64,000 nt of DNA, from positions 697,001 to 761,000 of the forward strand of contig NZ_VWOJ01000002.1 in NCBI RefSeq assembly GCF_008630495.1, in the 5' to 3' direction. How positions within the stretch are numbered: position 1 is the stretch's first letter; every line of letters starts with the position of its first letter. This DNA is from Alkalicaulis satelles. Lineage in GTDB: Bacteria; Pseudomonadota; Alphaproteobacteria; Caulobacterales; Maricaulaceae. Both the position numbers and the translations under genes were made by a program. Shown here piece by piece: positions 34,883 to 44,037 of this stretch. The notes beneath the pieces are model-generated. The model worked only from the letters and a program-made list of their open reading frames with translations. It searched no databases and was not told where the DNA came from.

Positions 34883-36235
34883 ATGACCAAGCGCTATTTC
34901 GGCACGGACGGCGTGCGCGGCGAGACCAACAGCTTCCCCATGACGGCCGAAACCGCGCTGCGCCTGGGCATGGCGGCGTCGCGCTATTTCCGCCGCGCCG
35001 GGGGCGGGCGCCATTCAGTGGTGATCGGCAAGGACACAAGGCTGTCGGGCTATATGCTGGAAAACGCGCTGACGGCGGGCTTCACCAGCTCAGGGATGGA
35101 CGTGTCCCTGTTCGGACCGGTGCCGACCCCGGCTGTGGCGACGCTGACGCGCTCGCTGCGCGCCGATCTGGGCGTGATGATCACCGCCTCGCACAACCCC
35201 TACAAGGATAACGGGATCAAGCTGTTCGGCCCTGACGGGTTCAAGCTGGATGACGCGGCCGAGCTGGAGATCGAGGCCCTGATGGACTCCGATCCGGCCG
35301 AGGCGCTGGCCGCGCCCGCCGATCTGGGCCGGGCCAAGCGCGTGGATGACGCCGCCGCGCGCTATATGGAAATCGTCAAGGCGACCTTCCCGCGCGCCAT
35401 GCGCCTGTCGAATTTGCGCATCGTGGTCGATTGCGCCCATGGCGCGGCCTACAAGGTGGGCCCGCGCATTCTGTGGGAGCTGGGCGCGGACGTGGTGCCG
35501 CTGAACATCGATCCCAACGGCTTCAATATCAATGAGGAATGCGGCGCGGTCTCGCCCCAGACCATGGCCGAGCAGGTGCTCAAATACCGCGCTGATATCG
35601 GCATCGCCTTTGATGGCGATGCGGACCGGCTGATCGTCAGCGACGAAACCGGCCGGGTCATTGACGGCGATCAGCTGATCGGCCTCATCGCCCTGGCCTT
35701 CAAGGCCTCGGGGCGGCTGGCCCATGACACTGTGGTCACCACGGTGATGACCAATATCGGGCTGGAAAAAGCGCTCGCCGAGGCCGGCATCCGCATGGAG
35801 CGCGCCAAGGTAGGCGACCGCTATGTGGTCGAGGCCATGCGCGCGGGCGGTTTCAATCTGGGCGGCGAGCAGTCAGGCCATCTGGTGCTGTCCGATTTCG
35901 CCACCACGGGCGATGCGCTGATCGCCGCTCTGCAGGTGCTGGCGCTGCTGGTGGAGTCCGGCAAGAAGGCCAGCCAGCTTATGCGCGTGTTCACGCCGGC
36001 GCCGCAAATCCTGAAGAATGTGCGCTATGCGCCCGGCGCCGACCCGCTGGGCGCCGACGCGGTCCAGGCCGCCATCGCGGCGGGCGAGGCGCGCCTGAAT
36101 GGCAAGGGCCGGCTGCTGGTGCGCAAATCGGGCACCGAGCCTCTCATCCGGGTCATGGCCGAGGGCGAGCGCAAGCTGGTGGCCCATGTGGTCGATGATA
36201 TCTGCGCAGCGGTCAGCGCAGCGGCGCGCGCCTGA
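34883..36235 (+). CDS. glmM: Phosphoglucosamine mutase
   Basis: 450 residues from ATG 34883, with CAGGAGAG 5-12 bases before it. The start [14 protein letters not shown] and the phosphoserine loop [15 protein letters not shown] (Ser103), the metal loop FDGDADR and the sugar-binding GGEQSGH, and the final [12 protein letters not shown] are all canonical. GlmM turns glucosamine-6-phosphate into glucosamine-1-phosphate for UDP-GlcNAc, feeding peptidoglycan and lipopolysaccharide. Divergent from the zapA block. Confidence 0.97.
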   Translation: MTKRYFGTDGVRGETNSFPMTAETALRLGMAASRYFRRAGGGRHSVVIGKDTRLSGYMLENALTAGFTSSGMDVSLFGPVPTPAVATLTRSLRADLGVMITASHNPYKDNGIKLFGPDGFKLDDAAELEIEALMDSDPAEALAAPADLGRAKRVDDAAARYMEIVKATFPRAMRLSNLRIVVDCAHGAAYKVGPRILWELGADVVPLNIDPNGFNINEECGAVSPQTMAEQVLKYRADIGIAFDGDADRLIVSDETGRVIDGDQLIGLIALAFKASGRLAHDTVVTTVMTNIGLEKALAEAGIRMERAKVGDRYVVEAMRAGGFNLGGEQSGHLVLSDFATTGDALIAALQVLALLVESGKKASQLMRVFTPAPQILKNVRYAPGADPLGADAVQAAIAAGEARLNGKGRLLVRKSGTEPLIRVMAEGERKLVAHVVDDICAAVSAAARA

Positions 36236-36258
36236 GCGCCAGGCGGCAAGGAGAAGTC

Positions 36259-37053
36259 ATGATCACCGATATCGACCAGCTCGCGCGCGCCTTCGCGGTC
36301 ATCTGCGCCAAGGCCGCCGTGCCGGTGATGGAGGTCTATGCCGGTGAGTTCTCGGCAGAGCAGAAATCCGACCGCTCCCCCGTGACCGAGGCGGACAAGC
36401 GCGCCGAAGCGGTGATCCTGCACGAACTGGCAGGCCTGATGCCCGGCGTGCCCGTGCTGGCCGAAGAGAGCTTCGAGGCGGGCCTGCGCCCGGATATTGC
36501 AGGCGAATTCCTGCTGGTGGACCCGGTCGACGGCACCAAGGAATTCATCAATAAAAATGATGAGTTCACCATCAATATCGCGCTCATCAGCGATCGCGCG
36601 CCGGTGGCCGGCTGCGTCTACGCGCCGGCCCTGTCGCGCATCTGGCTGGGCGGCGCGCGCGCGGCGTCTGCAGAGCTGGCGCCGGGCGCCGCCTTCGATC
36701 CTGACGCTGCCCGCCCCATCGCGACGCGCCAGCCGCCGGCGAACGGCCTGACCGCTGTGATGAGCCGCTCTCACGCGGACGAACAAACCCGCCGCTTCGC
36801 CGAGAAACTGGGTGTTACCGATGCGGTGAGCGCCGGCTCGTCGCTGAAATTCTGCCGGGTGGCGGAAGGCGCTGCGGACGTGTATCCGCGCTTCGGCCCC
36901 ACCAAGGAGTGGGATACCGGCGCAGGCCATGCCGTGCTCAGCGCTGCGGGGGGCGCCGTGACGCGTCCTGATGGCGGTCCTTTCCGCTACGGCAAGACCG
37001 AAACCGACTATCTCAACGGCCCCTTCGTGGCCTGGGCGCAAGCGCCGCTCTAG
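36259..37053 (+). CDS. cysQ: 3'(2'),5'-bisphosphate nucleotidase CysQ
   Basis: A 264-residue IMPase-superfamily phosphatase. SPVTEADKRAE, LAEES, DPVDGTKEFINKNDEFTINIAL and GSSLKFCRVAEGAADVYPR with EWDTGAGHAVL define the CysQ subgroup. It removes the 3'-phosphate from PAP produced by sulfate assimilation. AAGGAGAAG lies directly before the start, 23 bases after glmM, so the two are co-transcribed. It converges on a hydrolase gene with a 3-base gap. Confidence 0.93.
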   Translation: MITDIDQLARAFAVICAKAAVPVMEVYAGEFSAEQKSDRSPVTEADKRAEAVILHELAGLMPGVPVLAEESFEAGLRPDIAGEFLLVDPVDGTKEFINKNDEFTINIALISDRAPVAGCVYAPALSRIWLGGARAASAELAPGAAFDPDAARPIATRQPPANGLTAVMSRSHADEQTRRFAEKLGVTDAVSAGSSLKFCRVAEGAADVYPRFGPTKEWDTGAGHAVLSAAGGAVTRPDGGPFRYGKTETDYLNGPFVAWAQAPL

Positions 37054-37056
37054 CGC

Positions 37057-38016
37057 TCACAGCTCGGGGCGGGCGTCCTCGGTGGGGATGACCGGGTCGA
37101 TGACGCTCATCTCGCCCTCGGCGCGCGGATCGGCGCTGGCGCGCGCGGCGCTTTCGCAGAAAAACCGGATATGCTGGTTGAAGACCTGCTGGGTATAGAT
37201 GCCGAAATGGTTGGCGCCCTTCACCAGGGCGGCGTATTTCGGCCCTTGCGCGGCGTCATAGAGCCTGCGCCCGCGCCTGAGCGGTATCACCCGGTCGTCA
37301 TCGCCATGCAGCCACAGGATGGGCGCGGTGACGCGGGCGATCTGGCGGATGGAATCATAGCGCTCCCGGAACAGCATGCGCGGCAGGATCCAGCCGGTGC
37401 GCGCGCGCACGATATCGCGGAAGCTGTCATAGGGCGCATGCAGGATCACCCCGCCCACAGGCCGCACTGCGGCGGCCTGCACCGCCGTGCCCGAGCCCAT
37501 GGATTCGCCATAGATGACAATGCCCTGGGGATCGACGCCTTCGCAGGCGAGCTGGTCGAGGGTGAGAATGGCGTCGGCCACATTGACCCGCTCGCCGGGA
37601 CGTCCCGTGGAGCCGTTAAAGCCCCGGTGGGCCAGCGCCGTGAAGCCCCAGCCGGCGGCCAGGAACATGCGAAAGAAGCGCGCCCGGCGCCACAGCGCCC
37701 GCCTGTTGCCGTGCAGATAGAGGATATGAGGCGCGCCCTCCCAGGCCGGGTCAGCGCGCCACAGCACCAGCGTCTGGCCGTCGCGGGTCTTTAGCTCGGT
37801 CTCTCGCGCGCGCGTCAGGCCGGCCTCGGCGGGGGCGATGCGGGTGGGGTCGGTGAAATAGATCAGCCGGCGCTGGGCCACGAACAGCACCGCCCACAGC
37901 GCATACACGCCCGCCAGCGTCAGCACCGCGCCCTGCACCCAGCCGGGCAGCCCGCTCCAGCCTTGCGCGGCGGCGTCCATCCAGTCCCATCCCCCCAGGC
38001 CATCCCCCCTCGTCAT
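37057..38016 (-). CDS. Membrane-anchored alpha/beta hydrolase
   Basis: A 319-residue protein with an N-terminal helix (VQGAVLTLAGVYALWAVLFVAQRRLIYF) followed by a hydrolase domain of the bem46/YfhR type. The HG motif is ILYLHGNRRALWRRA, the nucleophile elbow IYGESMGSGTAV, the acid region LWLHGDDDRVIPL and the His in KGANHFGIY. Such proteins are esterase/thioesterase-like with mostly unknown substrates. The upstream side is divergent to gshB. Confidence 0.85.
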   Translation of the reverse strand: MTRGDGLGGWDWMDAAAQGWSGLPGWVQGAVLTLAGVYALWAVLFVAQRRLIYFTDPTRIAPAEAGLTRARETELKTRDGQTLVLWRADPAWEGAPHILYLHGNRRALWRRARFFRMFLAAGWGFTALAHRGFNGSTGRPGERVNVADAILTLDQLACEGVDPQGIVIYGESMGSGTAVQAAAVRPVGGVILHAPYDSFRDIVRARTGWILPRMLFRERYDSIRQIARVTAPILWLHGDDDRVIPLRRGRRLYDAAQGPKYAALVKGANHFGIYTQQVFNQHIRFFCESAARASADPRAEGEMSVIDPVIPTEDARPEL

Positions 38017-38121
38017 GGCGATGAGGCCAGAGTGCGGGCGGGGGCCAGGAGAGTCCAGCGCCTTCCATCGCGCCGCGCCATCGCCTACCTCTAGCGCTCA
38101 TTGTTTGACCGGAGCGCGCCC

Positions 38122-39066
38122 ATGCTGACCATCGCCTTCCAGATGGACCCCATCACCGGGGTCGATGTGAACGCCGATTCCACCTTCGACATTGCGCTGG
38201 AATGCTTCAATCGCGGCCATGAGCTGTGGGTGTATGAGCCGCGCCATCTCAGCTTCGAGGACGGGCGGGTGCGCGCAAAGGCGCAAAAGGTCGAGGACCT
38301 CAGGCGCGTACAGGGCGGGCATGTGAAGCTGTCGGCGCCGGAAACGCTCGACCTGCATGGCGTGGACGTGGTCTTCCTGCGTCAGGACCCGCCCTTTGAC
38401 ATGAGCTATATCACCTCCACCCACATCCTAGAGCATCTCCAGCCCGGCGTGCTGGTGGTCAATGATCCGCGCCATGTGCGCGATGCGCCTGAAAAACTGT
38501 TCGTGACCAAATTTGAAGGCCTGATGCCGCCGACCCTGATCAGCTCGGACGAAAAGGAAATCCGGGCCTTTTTCGCCTTCCATAACCGCGACATCGTGGT
38601 CAAGCCGCTGTTCGGCAATGGCGGGGCGGGCGTGTTCCGCATCCGCGACACGGCGGAAAATCTCGCCTCGCTGGTGGAGCTGTTCCAGCAGGTCAGCCGT
38701 GATCCGCTGATGGCCCAGGCCTTCGTGCCCGACGTGCGCAATGGCGACAAGCGGGTGATCCTGATCGATGGCGAACCCATCGGGGCGATCAACCGGGTGC
38801 CGGCCGAGGGCGAGGTGCGCGCCAATATGCATGTGGGCGGCAAGGCGGTGGAATCGGCTCTGTCCGAGCGCGATCTGGAAATCTGCGCCATCATCGGCCC
38901 GGAGCTCAAGCGCCGGGGCCTCGTTTTTGTGGGCATTGATGTGATCGGGCGCTATCTGACTGAAATCAACGTCACTTCGCCCACAGGACTGCAGGAGCTG
39001 CGGCGGTTTTCCGGCGTGGACGGCTCGGCCGTCATCGCCGACTGGATCGAGGCGAAGCGCGCATGA
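38122..39066 (+). CDS. gshB: Glutathione synthetase
   Basis: 314 residues from ATG 38122 (MLTIAFQMDPITGVDVNADSTFDIALE..., with an upstream TTG in frame rejected). The family motifs VFLRQDPPFDMSYI, NDPRHVRDAPEKL, KPLFGNGGAGVFRI (ATP-grasp loop) and INVTSPTGLQEL are intact. GshB joins gamma-glutamylcysteine and glycine with ATP. Its stop overlaps the start of a GGCT-like gene by 4 bases. Confidence 0.96.
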   Translation: MLTIAFQMDPITGVDVNADSTFDIALECFNRGHELWVYEPRHLSFEDGRVRAKAQKVEDLRRVQGGHVKLSAPETLDLHGVDVVFLRQDPPFDMSYITSTHILEHLQPGVLVVNDPRHVRDAPEKLFVTKFEGLMPPTLISSDEKEIRAFFAFHNRDIVVKPLFGNGGAGVFRIRDTAENLASLVELFQQVSRDPLMAQAFVPDVRNGDKRVILIDGEPIGAINRVPAEGEVRANMHVGGKAVESALSERDLEICAIIGPELKRRGLVFVGIDVIGRYLTEINVTSPTGLQELRRFSGVDGSAVIADWIEAKRA

Positions 39067-39854
39067 GCGCGATCGACCCGGTCACGCTGAGCCTGCAATG
39101 GGCGCTGAGCTATCCCTTCGCGCGCCCGCAGCAGGCCTTCATCTTCGTCAACGGCGCCAGCTGGCCCTTGCTGTCCAGCGAGGGCGGGTTTGGCGGCTGG
39201 CGCGTGCAGACGGGCCGGGAGGCTGTGCGCCTGAAGGCGTTGCTCACCGGCCGACAGCTGGGCGCGTTCGAGGCGGGCGAGTATCACGCGGTGGCTGCGG
39301 TGGGCTCCAACGCCGCGCCGGGCCAGTTGCGGCGCAAATTCGCTCACAAGCTGGATGATGTGGCCATCCCGGTGATCGAGATCACCGTGCCGGACCATAT
39401 CGTGGCCTACGCCAACCGGCTGGCGGCCTATGGCTCGGTGCCCGCCACGCTGGTGGGGCGTCCCGGCGGGACCGCGCGGGTGTGGGCGACGCTGCTTAGT
39501 GATGCCGACTACGAGACGATGAACGCCACCGAGGATCGCGGCGAGATTTATGACGGCGTGCCCATAGCGCCGCTGGATGCGCCGGACGCCGTGACCCGCC
39601 CGTTCGAGGCCTATGCCTGCCTGACGGGCTGTTTGCCGCTGCGGGTCTCGGCCTTTGCCTCAACCGGATGCGCCTGGCCCGTGGGCGGGCAGTGGGAGGC
39701 GCAATCCATGGCGGTTCAGGCGCTGGGCCTTGATTTGCCCGTGGACCGCTTCGTCACGGAAAATGTCACAGATGCGAATGTGCGCGCGGCGCGCGACCTC
39801 GCCTTGTCGCAGGCCTATCCTGAAAACCGCTGGATCAGGGCGTCCGGGTCATAG
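39063..39854 (+). CDS. Gamma-glutamylcyclotransferase-like protein (distant), coupled to gshB
   Basis: A 263-residue protein with no signal peptide. The stretch HAVAAVGSNAAPGQLRRKF, beginning near residue 79, resembles the YGSN substrate loop that opens gamma-glutamylcyclotransferases. The later LVGRPGGTARVWATLLSDADYETMNATEDRGEIYDG resembles the GxV..L-x-x-x-D/E...LD-x-x-E-x...Y part of that fold (read by eye only). Direct translational coupling to gshB (ATGA overlap) supports a role with glutathione or another gamma-glutamyl compound. The first ~75 residues have no known match. The last 40 bases overlap the convergent membrane-protein gene. Confidence 0.6.
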   Translation: MSAIDPVTLSLQWALSYPFARPQQAFIFVNGASWPLLSSEGGFGGWRVQTGREAVRLKALLTGRQLGAFEAGEYHAVAAVGSNAAPGQLRRKFAHKLDDVAIPVIEITVPDHIVAYANRLAAYGSVPATLVGRPGGTARVWATLLSDADYETMNATEDRGEIYDGVPIAPLDAPDAVTRPFEAYACLTGCLPLRVSAFASTGCAWPVGGQWEAQSMAVQALGLDLPVDRFVTENVTDANVRAARDLALSQAYPENRWIRASGS

Positions 39855-40396
39855 GCCTTGTCGGCGCGCGGACGGAACATCCAGGTGATGGCGCCGCCGG
39901 TCAGGGCGAAGGGCAGGCCGATCACGGCCAGCAGCCCGGCCTGGCGCTCAAACAGCATAAATCCGGAAAACAGCACGGCGCCCGCCGCCAGCGCAGCGCC
40001 GGTCCCTGACAGGATCAGCCGGGCGCGCAAGGACGGGCCTTCGCGGAAGGCGATTTCGCCAAATCGCGGCCTCAGCGCGTCATGCAGGCCGGTCAGCGCG
40101 CGGCGGAAGGCATAGCTTTCATCGCTCCACCCGCCATCGGGCCGCAGGCGGCGCGAGGCGAAAGCCATGGTCTTGCCGCCCGCGCGCACCCGGCACACCA
40201 CCAGCGCGGCGCCCTTCACGCCCGGCGCAGGCTCCACGGTCAGGCGCACTTCTGTAACCTGGGCCAGATCAATGCGCAGGGCCAGCGAACCCTTGTCCGA
40301 CAGGTCCATCCGGTCGCGATAGAGGCTGAGCGTGCGCGTGGGCGCAAACGGCGAGCGGCGCACTTCCATGACGATCAGCGGGGCGTCTGACCTCAT
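39815..40396 (-). CDS. Small membrane protein with PH-like N-terminal domain, unknown
   Basis: About 193 residues from ATG 40396; a start at residue 10 (MEVRRSPFAP) is equally possible. The first ~125 residues look like a cytoplasmic beta-domain (LSLYRDRMDLSDKG ... VTEVRLTVEP). Two closely spaced helices (LILSGTGAALAAGAVLFSGFML; GLLAVIGLPFALTGGAITWMF) follow, ending with a short tail. It is not assigned to a family with confidence. It overlaps the 3' end of the GGCT-like gene by 40 bases and diverges from the stress-protein gene. Confidence 0.6.
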   Translation of the reverse strand: MRSDAPLIVMEVRRSPFAPTRTLSLYRDRMDLSDKGSLALRIDLAQVTEVRLTVEPAPGVKGAALVVCRVRAGGKTMAFASRRLRPDGGWSDESYAFRRALTGLHDALRPRFGEIAFREGPSLRARLILSGTGAALAAGAVLFSGFMLFERQAGLLAVIGLPFALTGGAITWMFRPRADKAYDPDALIQRFSG

Positions 40397-40447
40397 GACG
40401 CGCGCCCGCTCTTGCTCCGGGCGCGCGAACAGGCCACCGTTGTTTCC

Positions 40448-40924
40448 ATGACCATGACGCGCAAATTCCTTCTGGTCGCCGACGGCTCGGACGAGAGCCG
40501 GATGGCTGCATACTTCGCTGCGCGCCGGGCGCGCAATACCGGCGGAGCGGTGACGATCCTGGCGGTGGCGGAAGCCGACGGCTCGGGCGAGCTGTGGCTG
40601 GGCGTGGGCGAGGCCATGCGCGCCGAGGCGCTGACCCGGGCCGAAACGGCGCTGGAATGCCTGGCCGAAGACGTGGAGGAGGTCACCGGCGCGCGCCCGG
40701 AGGTGATCTTGCGCGAGGGCGTCATGCTGGATGAATTGCGCAAGCTGATCAGTGAGGATGACGCCATCGCCATCCTGGTGCTGGGCGCTGCGCCCGAAGG
40801 CGACGGGCCCGGTCCGCTGGTGGCGGGGCTGGCGCGCGGCAAGGGCCTGTTCGACGAGCGGGTGATTCCGGTCACGGTGATTCCCGCCGGCCTCACCCGC
40901 GAACAGCTCAAGGCGCTGGCCTGA
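40448..40924 (+). CDS. Universal stress protein (UspA family)
   Basis: About 158 residues from ATG 40448 (a second in-frame ATG at 40454 is possible). FLLVADGSDESRMAAYFAAR is the USP N-terminal strand and loop; the C-terminal half LVLGAAPEGDGPGPLVAGLARG holds the position of the ATP-binding G-2x-G-9x-G. USPs are cytosolic stress-response proteins. It converges on the BcsB-like gene, with 4 bases between the stops. Confidence 0.85.
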   Translation: MTMTRKFLLVADGSDESRMAAYFAARRARNTGGAVTILAVAEADGSGELWLGVGEAMRAEALTRAETALECLAEDVEEVTGARPEVILREGVMLDELRKLISEDDAIAILVLGAAPEGDGPGPLVAGLARGKGLFDERVIPVTVIPAGLTREQLKALA

Positions 40925-40928
40925 TCGT

Positions 40929-42863
40929 CTAGCCTCTCGGCAGCACCGCATTCATGCCGGCCACGGAGGCGGTGCGCGGAACGACCGCTTCGCCGTCAGC
41001 ATGGACGATGCTCACAAACTCCCGCCCGAAGGCTGCGCCCAGAAGCGAGGGCGCATCTTCAATAGCGTGCACCATCAGGCCCTGCACATAGCGCGGCGCC
41101 TCGTCCTCGGGCGCGCCCGGATTGAGGCGGGCGCGTGCGAATTGCACAAGGGCGAGATTGGTCAGATCGCGCACGTCGGCGCGCGAATCCATCGCCACCC
41201 GGTCGCCGATGATGCGCAGCGGCGCCTCGGCGTTGGACGGCGCGTTATTGATCGCCAGGAAGGGGCGGGTGATACGCCCGCTGGCGCCATTGTCCAAAGA
41301 GGTGAACTCAAACTCCAGCGCCGTGTTGCGCGGCGCGAAGCGCGCCAGCGCCTCGGCGGTCACCCGTGCAGTGGTCAGACGCTCGGCGCCCTCCAGATCG
41401 CCGGGCAGGCGCACCACAAGCCCGTTGGCGAAAGCCGGCGGCAGGGCGGTAAAGCCCGCCGCGCCCTCGCCCTGGTCGAACACCAGGGCGCTGTCAGCAC
41501 TCAGTTGCACCGGATAGCGCTGTTGGGCGATGGCGCAACCGCCCACGTCCCTGTGGCGCTGCAGGCGGATTTCCAGCGCATTGCCCAGACCCTGGAGATG
41601 AGCGGGCAGATTGACGGTGAAACGGTTCTCCATGCCCGGCTGCAGACGGCGTGAATCGATCATCTCGCCATTGAGCAGGGTGTGGATGAGATTGGTGTAG
41701 CCGTCCGGGCCTTCCGGCAGGCGCAGATCCAGCGCCACGGCTTGCGGCAGGCGTCCGCCCGGCAGGTCGGAGAGGGCGTAATCCACGCGCCAGTTGCGGC
41801 TGTTGGCGATGTTCTGGACCGAGGTGTCGGCGCCAAAGGCGGACAGCGGCGTATGGGCGGACTCGGGGCCCAGCACATCGAAAGCCACAGGGTCGATCAC
41901 GTCAGCGCGGGCGATGGCCGCCAGCTCGCTGGTCAGGAAGTCGACGGTTTCAAACCGGCTGGCGTCCAGAACCGCCACCATGGTGGAGCCGGCGCGGCGG
42001 TACAGGCCCGCACCCGCCGGTGCGCGCTCGCGCACAGGCGAGAAGCCGGCCCGGCGCAGGGCTTCGGGAGAGGCGGCCAGGATCAGACCGCGCGTATCAG
42101 GACGCACGTCCGCCGCGGCGGTGGCCAGATCGACGATATCGATCTGATAGCCATTGCGGGCCAGGCGCGCGGCCAGGCGCACGCCCAGTTCAAACCAGGC
42201 TTCGCCTTCGTCCAGCGCCAGGGTCACGCGGTGGGGGGTCAGGGCCATCACGTCGCGCACCGAGCTCAGCGGACCCTCGAGATCCACTTCAAGGCCGGAC
42301 TGGGCGGCGAAGGACACCATGGCGCCCATGGAGCGCTCGTTATGGCAGAGGTCTTCAGGCAGGTCGCCGCTGAGATTGAAGGCCACGCGGGCATTGGGAG
42401 CGCCGGCCAGTTCCTGGGTCAGGTCGAACACCCAGTTGAAATTGCGCCGGCCCGGCGTCAGGCGACGTTCCATCACGCGCCGGCCATTGACCGTCACCTG
42501 CAGGGCGGTGACCGTGTCCGGCCCCACATCCTGTTCGCCGGTCAGCACCAGACGCACGGCGCGCGGGGCCTGGTCGCGCACCAGGGGCAGGGTCACAGAG
42601 CCGAACGAGGGGAAGCCCGCGACAACGACGCCGCTGTCAGCGCCCGCGTCCTCAAACTTGATGCGGTGGCGGCCCTCCACGCCGATCACCGCCTGGGCGT
42701 TGGTGACGCGCTCGGCCATGCGGGTGACGAACAGGCCGAAATCGCCCTGGCCGGCATTGAGCTGGCCGGAAACAAACAAGGTCGCCACGCTCGCCAGTGC
42801 AATCACGCCAAGCGAGGCGGAAAACCACGGAAAGCGGCGTCTGTCTTCTTTGCTGGATTTCAT
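40929..42863 (-). CDS. BcsB-like periplasmic polysaccharide-synthase subunit with N-terminal anchor
   Basis: A 644-residue protein with a single N-terminal helix (FSASLGVIALASVATLFVSG) that anchors or exports it. The body resembles cellulose-synthase subunit BcsB in its pattern of two repeats of carbohydrate-binding-like and flavodoxin-like domains: ALQVTVNGRRVMERRL; LNGEMIDSRRLQPGMENRFTVNLP. Classic BcsB carries a C-terminal membrane helix that contacts BcsA; none is seen here. No PilZ, BcsC or BcsZ gene is nearby. It may guide a polysaccharide made by the GT2 protein at 44111. A CtrA-like near-match lies 46-60 bases upstream of its start. Confidence 0.75.
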   Translation of the reverse strand: MKSSKEDRRRFPWFSASLGVIALASVATLFVSGQLNAGQGDFGLFVTRMAERVTNAQAVIGVEGRHRIKFEDAGADSGVVVAGFPSFGSVTLPLVRDQAPRAVRLVLTGEQDVGPDTVTALQVTVNGRRVMERRLTPGRRNFNWVFDLTQELAGAPNARVAFNLSGDLPEDLCHNERSMGAMVSFAAQSGLEVDLEGPLSSVRDVMALTPHRVTLALDEGEAWFELGVRLAARLARNGYQIDIVDLATAAADVRPDTRGLILAASPEALRRAGFSPVRERAPAGAGLYRRAGSTMVAVLDASRFETVDFLTSELAAIARADVIDPVAFDVLGPESAHTPLSAFGADTSVQNIANSRNWRVDYALSDLPGGRLPQAVALDLRLPEGPDGYTNLIHTLLNGEMIDSRRLQPGMENRFTVNLPAHLQGLGNALEIRLQRHRDVGGCAIAQQRYPVQLSADSALVFDQGEGAAGFTALPPAFANGLVVRLPGDLEGAERLTTARVTAEALARFAPRNTALEFEFTSLDNGASGRITRPFLAINNAPSNAEAPLRIIGDRVAMDSRADVRDLTNLALVQFARARLNPGAPEDEAPRYVQGLMVHAIEDAPSLLGAAFGREFVSIVHADGEAVVPRTASVAGMNAVLPRG

Positions 42864-42908
42864 GATCAGCCCCTGAGCTCTCTTTGTCGCTCTCGCCCGC
42901 CCCCGGCG

Positions 42909-42923
42909 TTAAGAGAGAATTCA
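42909..42923. promoter_or_regulatory. Near-match to a CtrA site upstream of the BcsB-like gene
   Basis: TTAA-N7-TTCA (one mismatch to TTAA-N7-TTAA, 42909-42912 and 42920-42923) lies 46 bases upstream of the BcsB-like start on the minus strand, where it reads TGAA-N7-TTAAC. This is weak on its own but stands in the same locus as a full site. Confidence 0.35.
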
Positions 42924-43029
42924 CCATACTTGTCTCGCCGCCCAATGAGGCCCCCACGCGACCCGAATTAGGCGCCTGGCGGGTAATATTAAGGCGCCTT
43001 TGTGTCAGAATGGTCCGCCACTCGGGTTG

Positions 43030-43956
43030 TCAGAACCGGAACCGCAACCCGGCCCGCCAGGCTGGACCGCCATAATCGCGCGCGGCGATATTGGAGTCAT
43101 TGTCGAGATAACCGGCCGCTGCGAACAGGCTCGCGCGCTCGCTGATCTGGCGTTCCACGCGCGCTTCGGCCAGCAGGCGGCGGTCCTCGCGGTTGACCGG
43201 CAGGGCCTGGGAGAAGGCGCCGCGATAGTCGCGCATGCGGTAATCGGCGGCCAGGCCCAGCGTGGTGCGGTCGCCCGCGCGCCAGCTCACGCCCGCGCCC
43301 ACGCGGGTCTCGTCAAAGGAAAAGCGCCGCTCGTCCGCATCCGCGCTTTCGCGAAAAGCCGACAGGCGCACTTCCCAGGCGTCGTCCGGCGCGCGCCAGT
43401 ATTGCTCCAGTCCGGCGCGCACGCGTGTGGAGCTGAGCCCCTGCAAAGGCGCGCTGCGGAAGTCATAGGCGTTCAGCCGCAGCCGGCCCACGGTTTCCAG
43501 CGTGCGGTCGCCGCGCGGGCGCCAGCGCAGCTGGGCCTCGGCCTCGGGCCGGGTCCAGTGGGTCGAGCCGCTGCGCGACAAATGGCTGTAGGCGGCATGG
43601 ATGCGGAACTGGATCGTATTGTCCTGGGTGGTGTTCCAGTACTGGATGCGCGGGGTGAGCAGGACAGAGTCCAGCCCGTCGCGGTCGAAGAAGCTGCGCA
43701 CGCGCGCTTGTTGCTCGAAGCGCAGCACCTGGCGGCCCGACAGGGGCTGCACCCAGCGCGCCCAGTTATTGGAGTCAAATCCCGTGGCCAGGCCGAACGG
43801 CTGGCCGCCCGGTCCGGCGTCCAGCGCCTCGTCCGGCGCGAACGGATCATCACGCGCGATCATGGTGTCGGACGTGAACTCGAACCGGCCTTGCTGGGCC
43901 TCGGCCGCTGCGCTTGCGGCCAGCGCCAGGCCGGCGGCTGCGATGGTGTTGCGCAT
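43030..43956 (-). CDS. Outer-membrane beta-barrel protein, unknown
   Basis: A 308-residue protein with a signal peptide (AAAGLALAASAAAEAQ) and alternating hydrophobic/polar strands through to the C-terminal ...GGPAWRAGLRFRF, which ends in Phe as a BAM targeting signal should. It is about the size of a 12-16-strand barrel. It lies between the BcsB-like gene and the GT2 gene and may be the export pore for the polysaccharide, in place of BcsC. No named family is recognised. The upstream intergenic stretch carries the full CtrA-type site. Confidence 0.7.
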   Translation of the reverse strand: MRNTIAAAGLALAASAAAEAQQGRFEFTSDTMIARDDPFAPDEALDAGPGGQPFGLATGFDSNNWARWVQPLSGRQVLRFEQQARVRSFFDRDGLDSVLLTPRIQYWNTTQDNTIQFRIHAAYSHLSRSGSTHWTRPEAEAQLRWRPRGDRTLETVGRLRLNAYDFRSAPLQGLSSTRVRAGLEQYWRAPDDAWEVRLSAFRESADADERRFSFDETRVGAGVSWRAGDRTTLGLAADYRMRDYRGAFSQALPVNREDRRLLAEARVERQISERASLFAAAGYLDNDSNIAARDYGGPAWRAGLRFRF

Positions 43957-44022
43957 GGGGTCCCCCTCAAAGAATTTCGGCCCTGGCCCGGCCCGATATC
44001 AGTTTCGCCTTTATTTTGCCGG

Positions 44023-44037
44023 TTAATGCGGCGTTAA
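44023..44037. promoter_or_regulatory. CtrA-type binding site TTAA-N7-TTAA
   Basis: A perfect TTAA (44023-44026), 7 bases, TTAA (44034-44037) followed by G; the Caulobacter consensus is TTAA-N7-TTAAC. It lies in the 154-base divergent space between the barrel gene (start 43956) and the GT2 gene (start 44111), where CtrA could control both. Confidence 0.6.
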
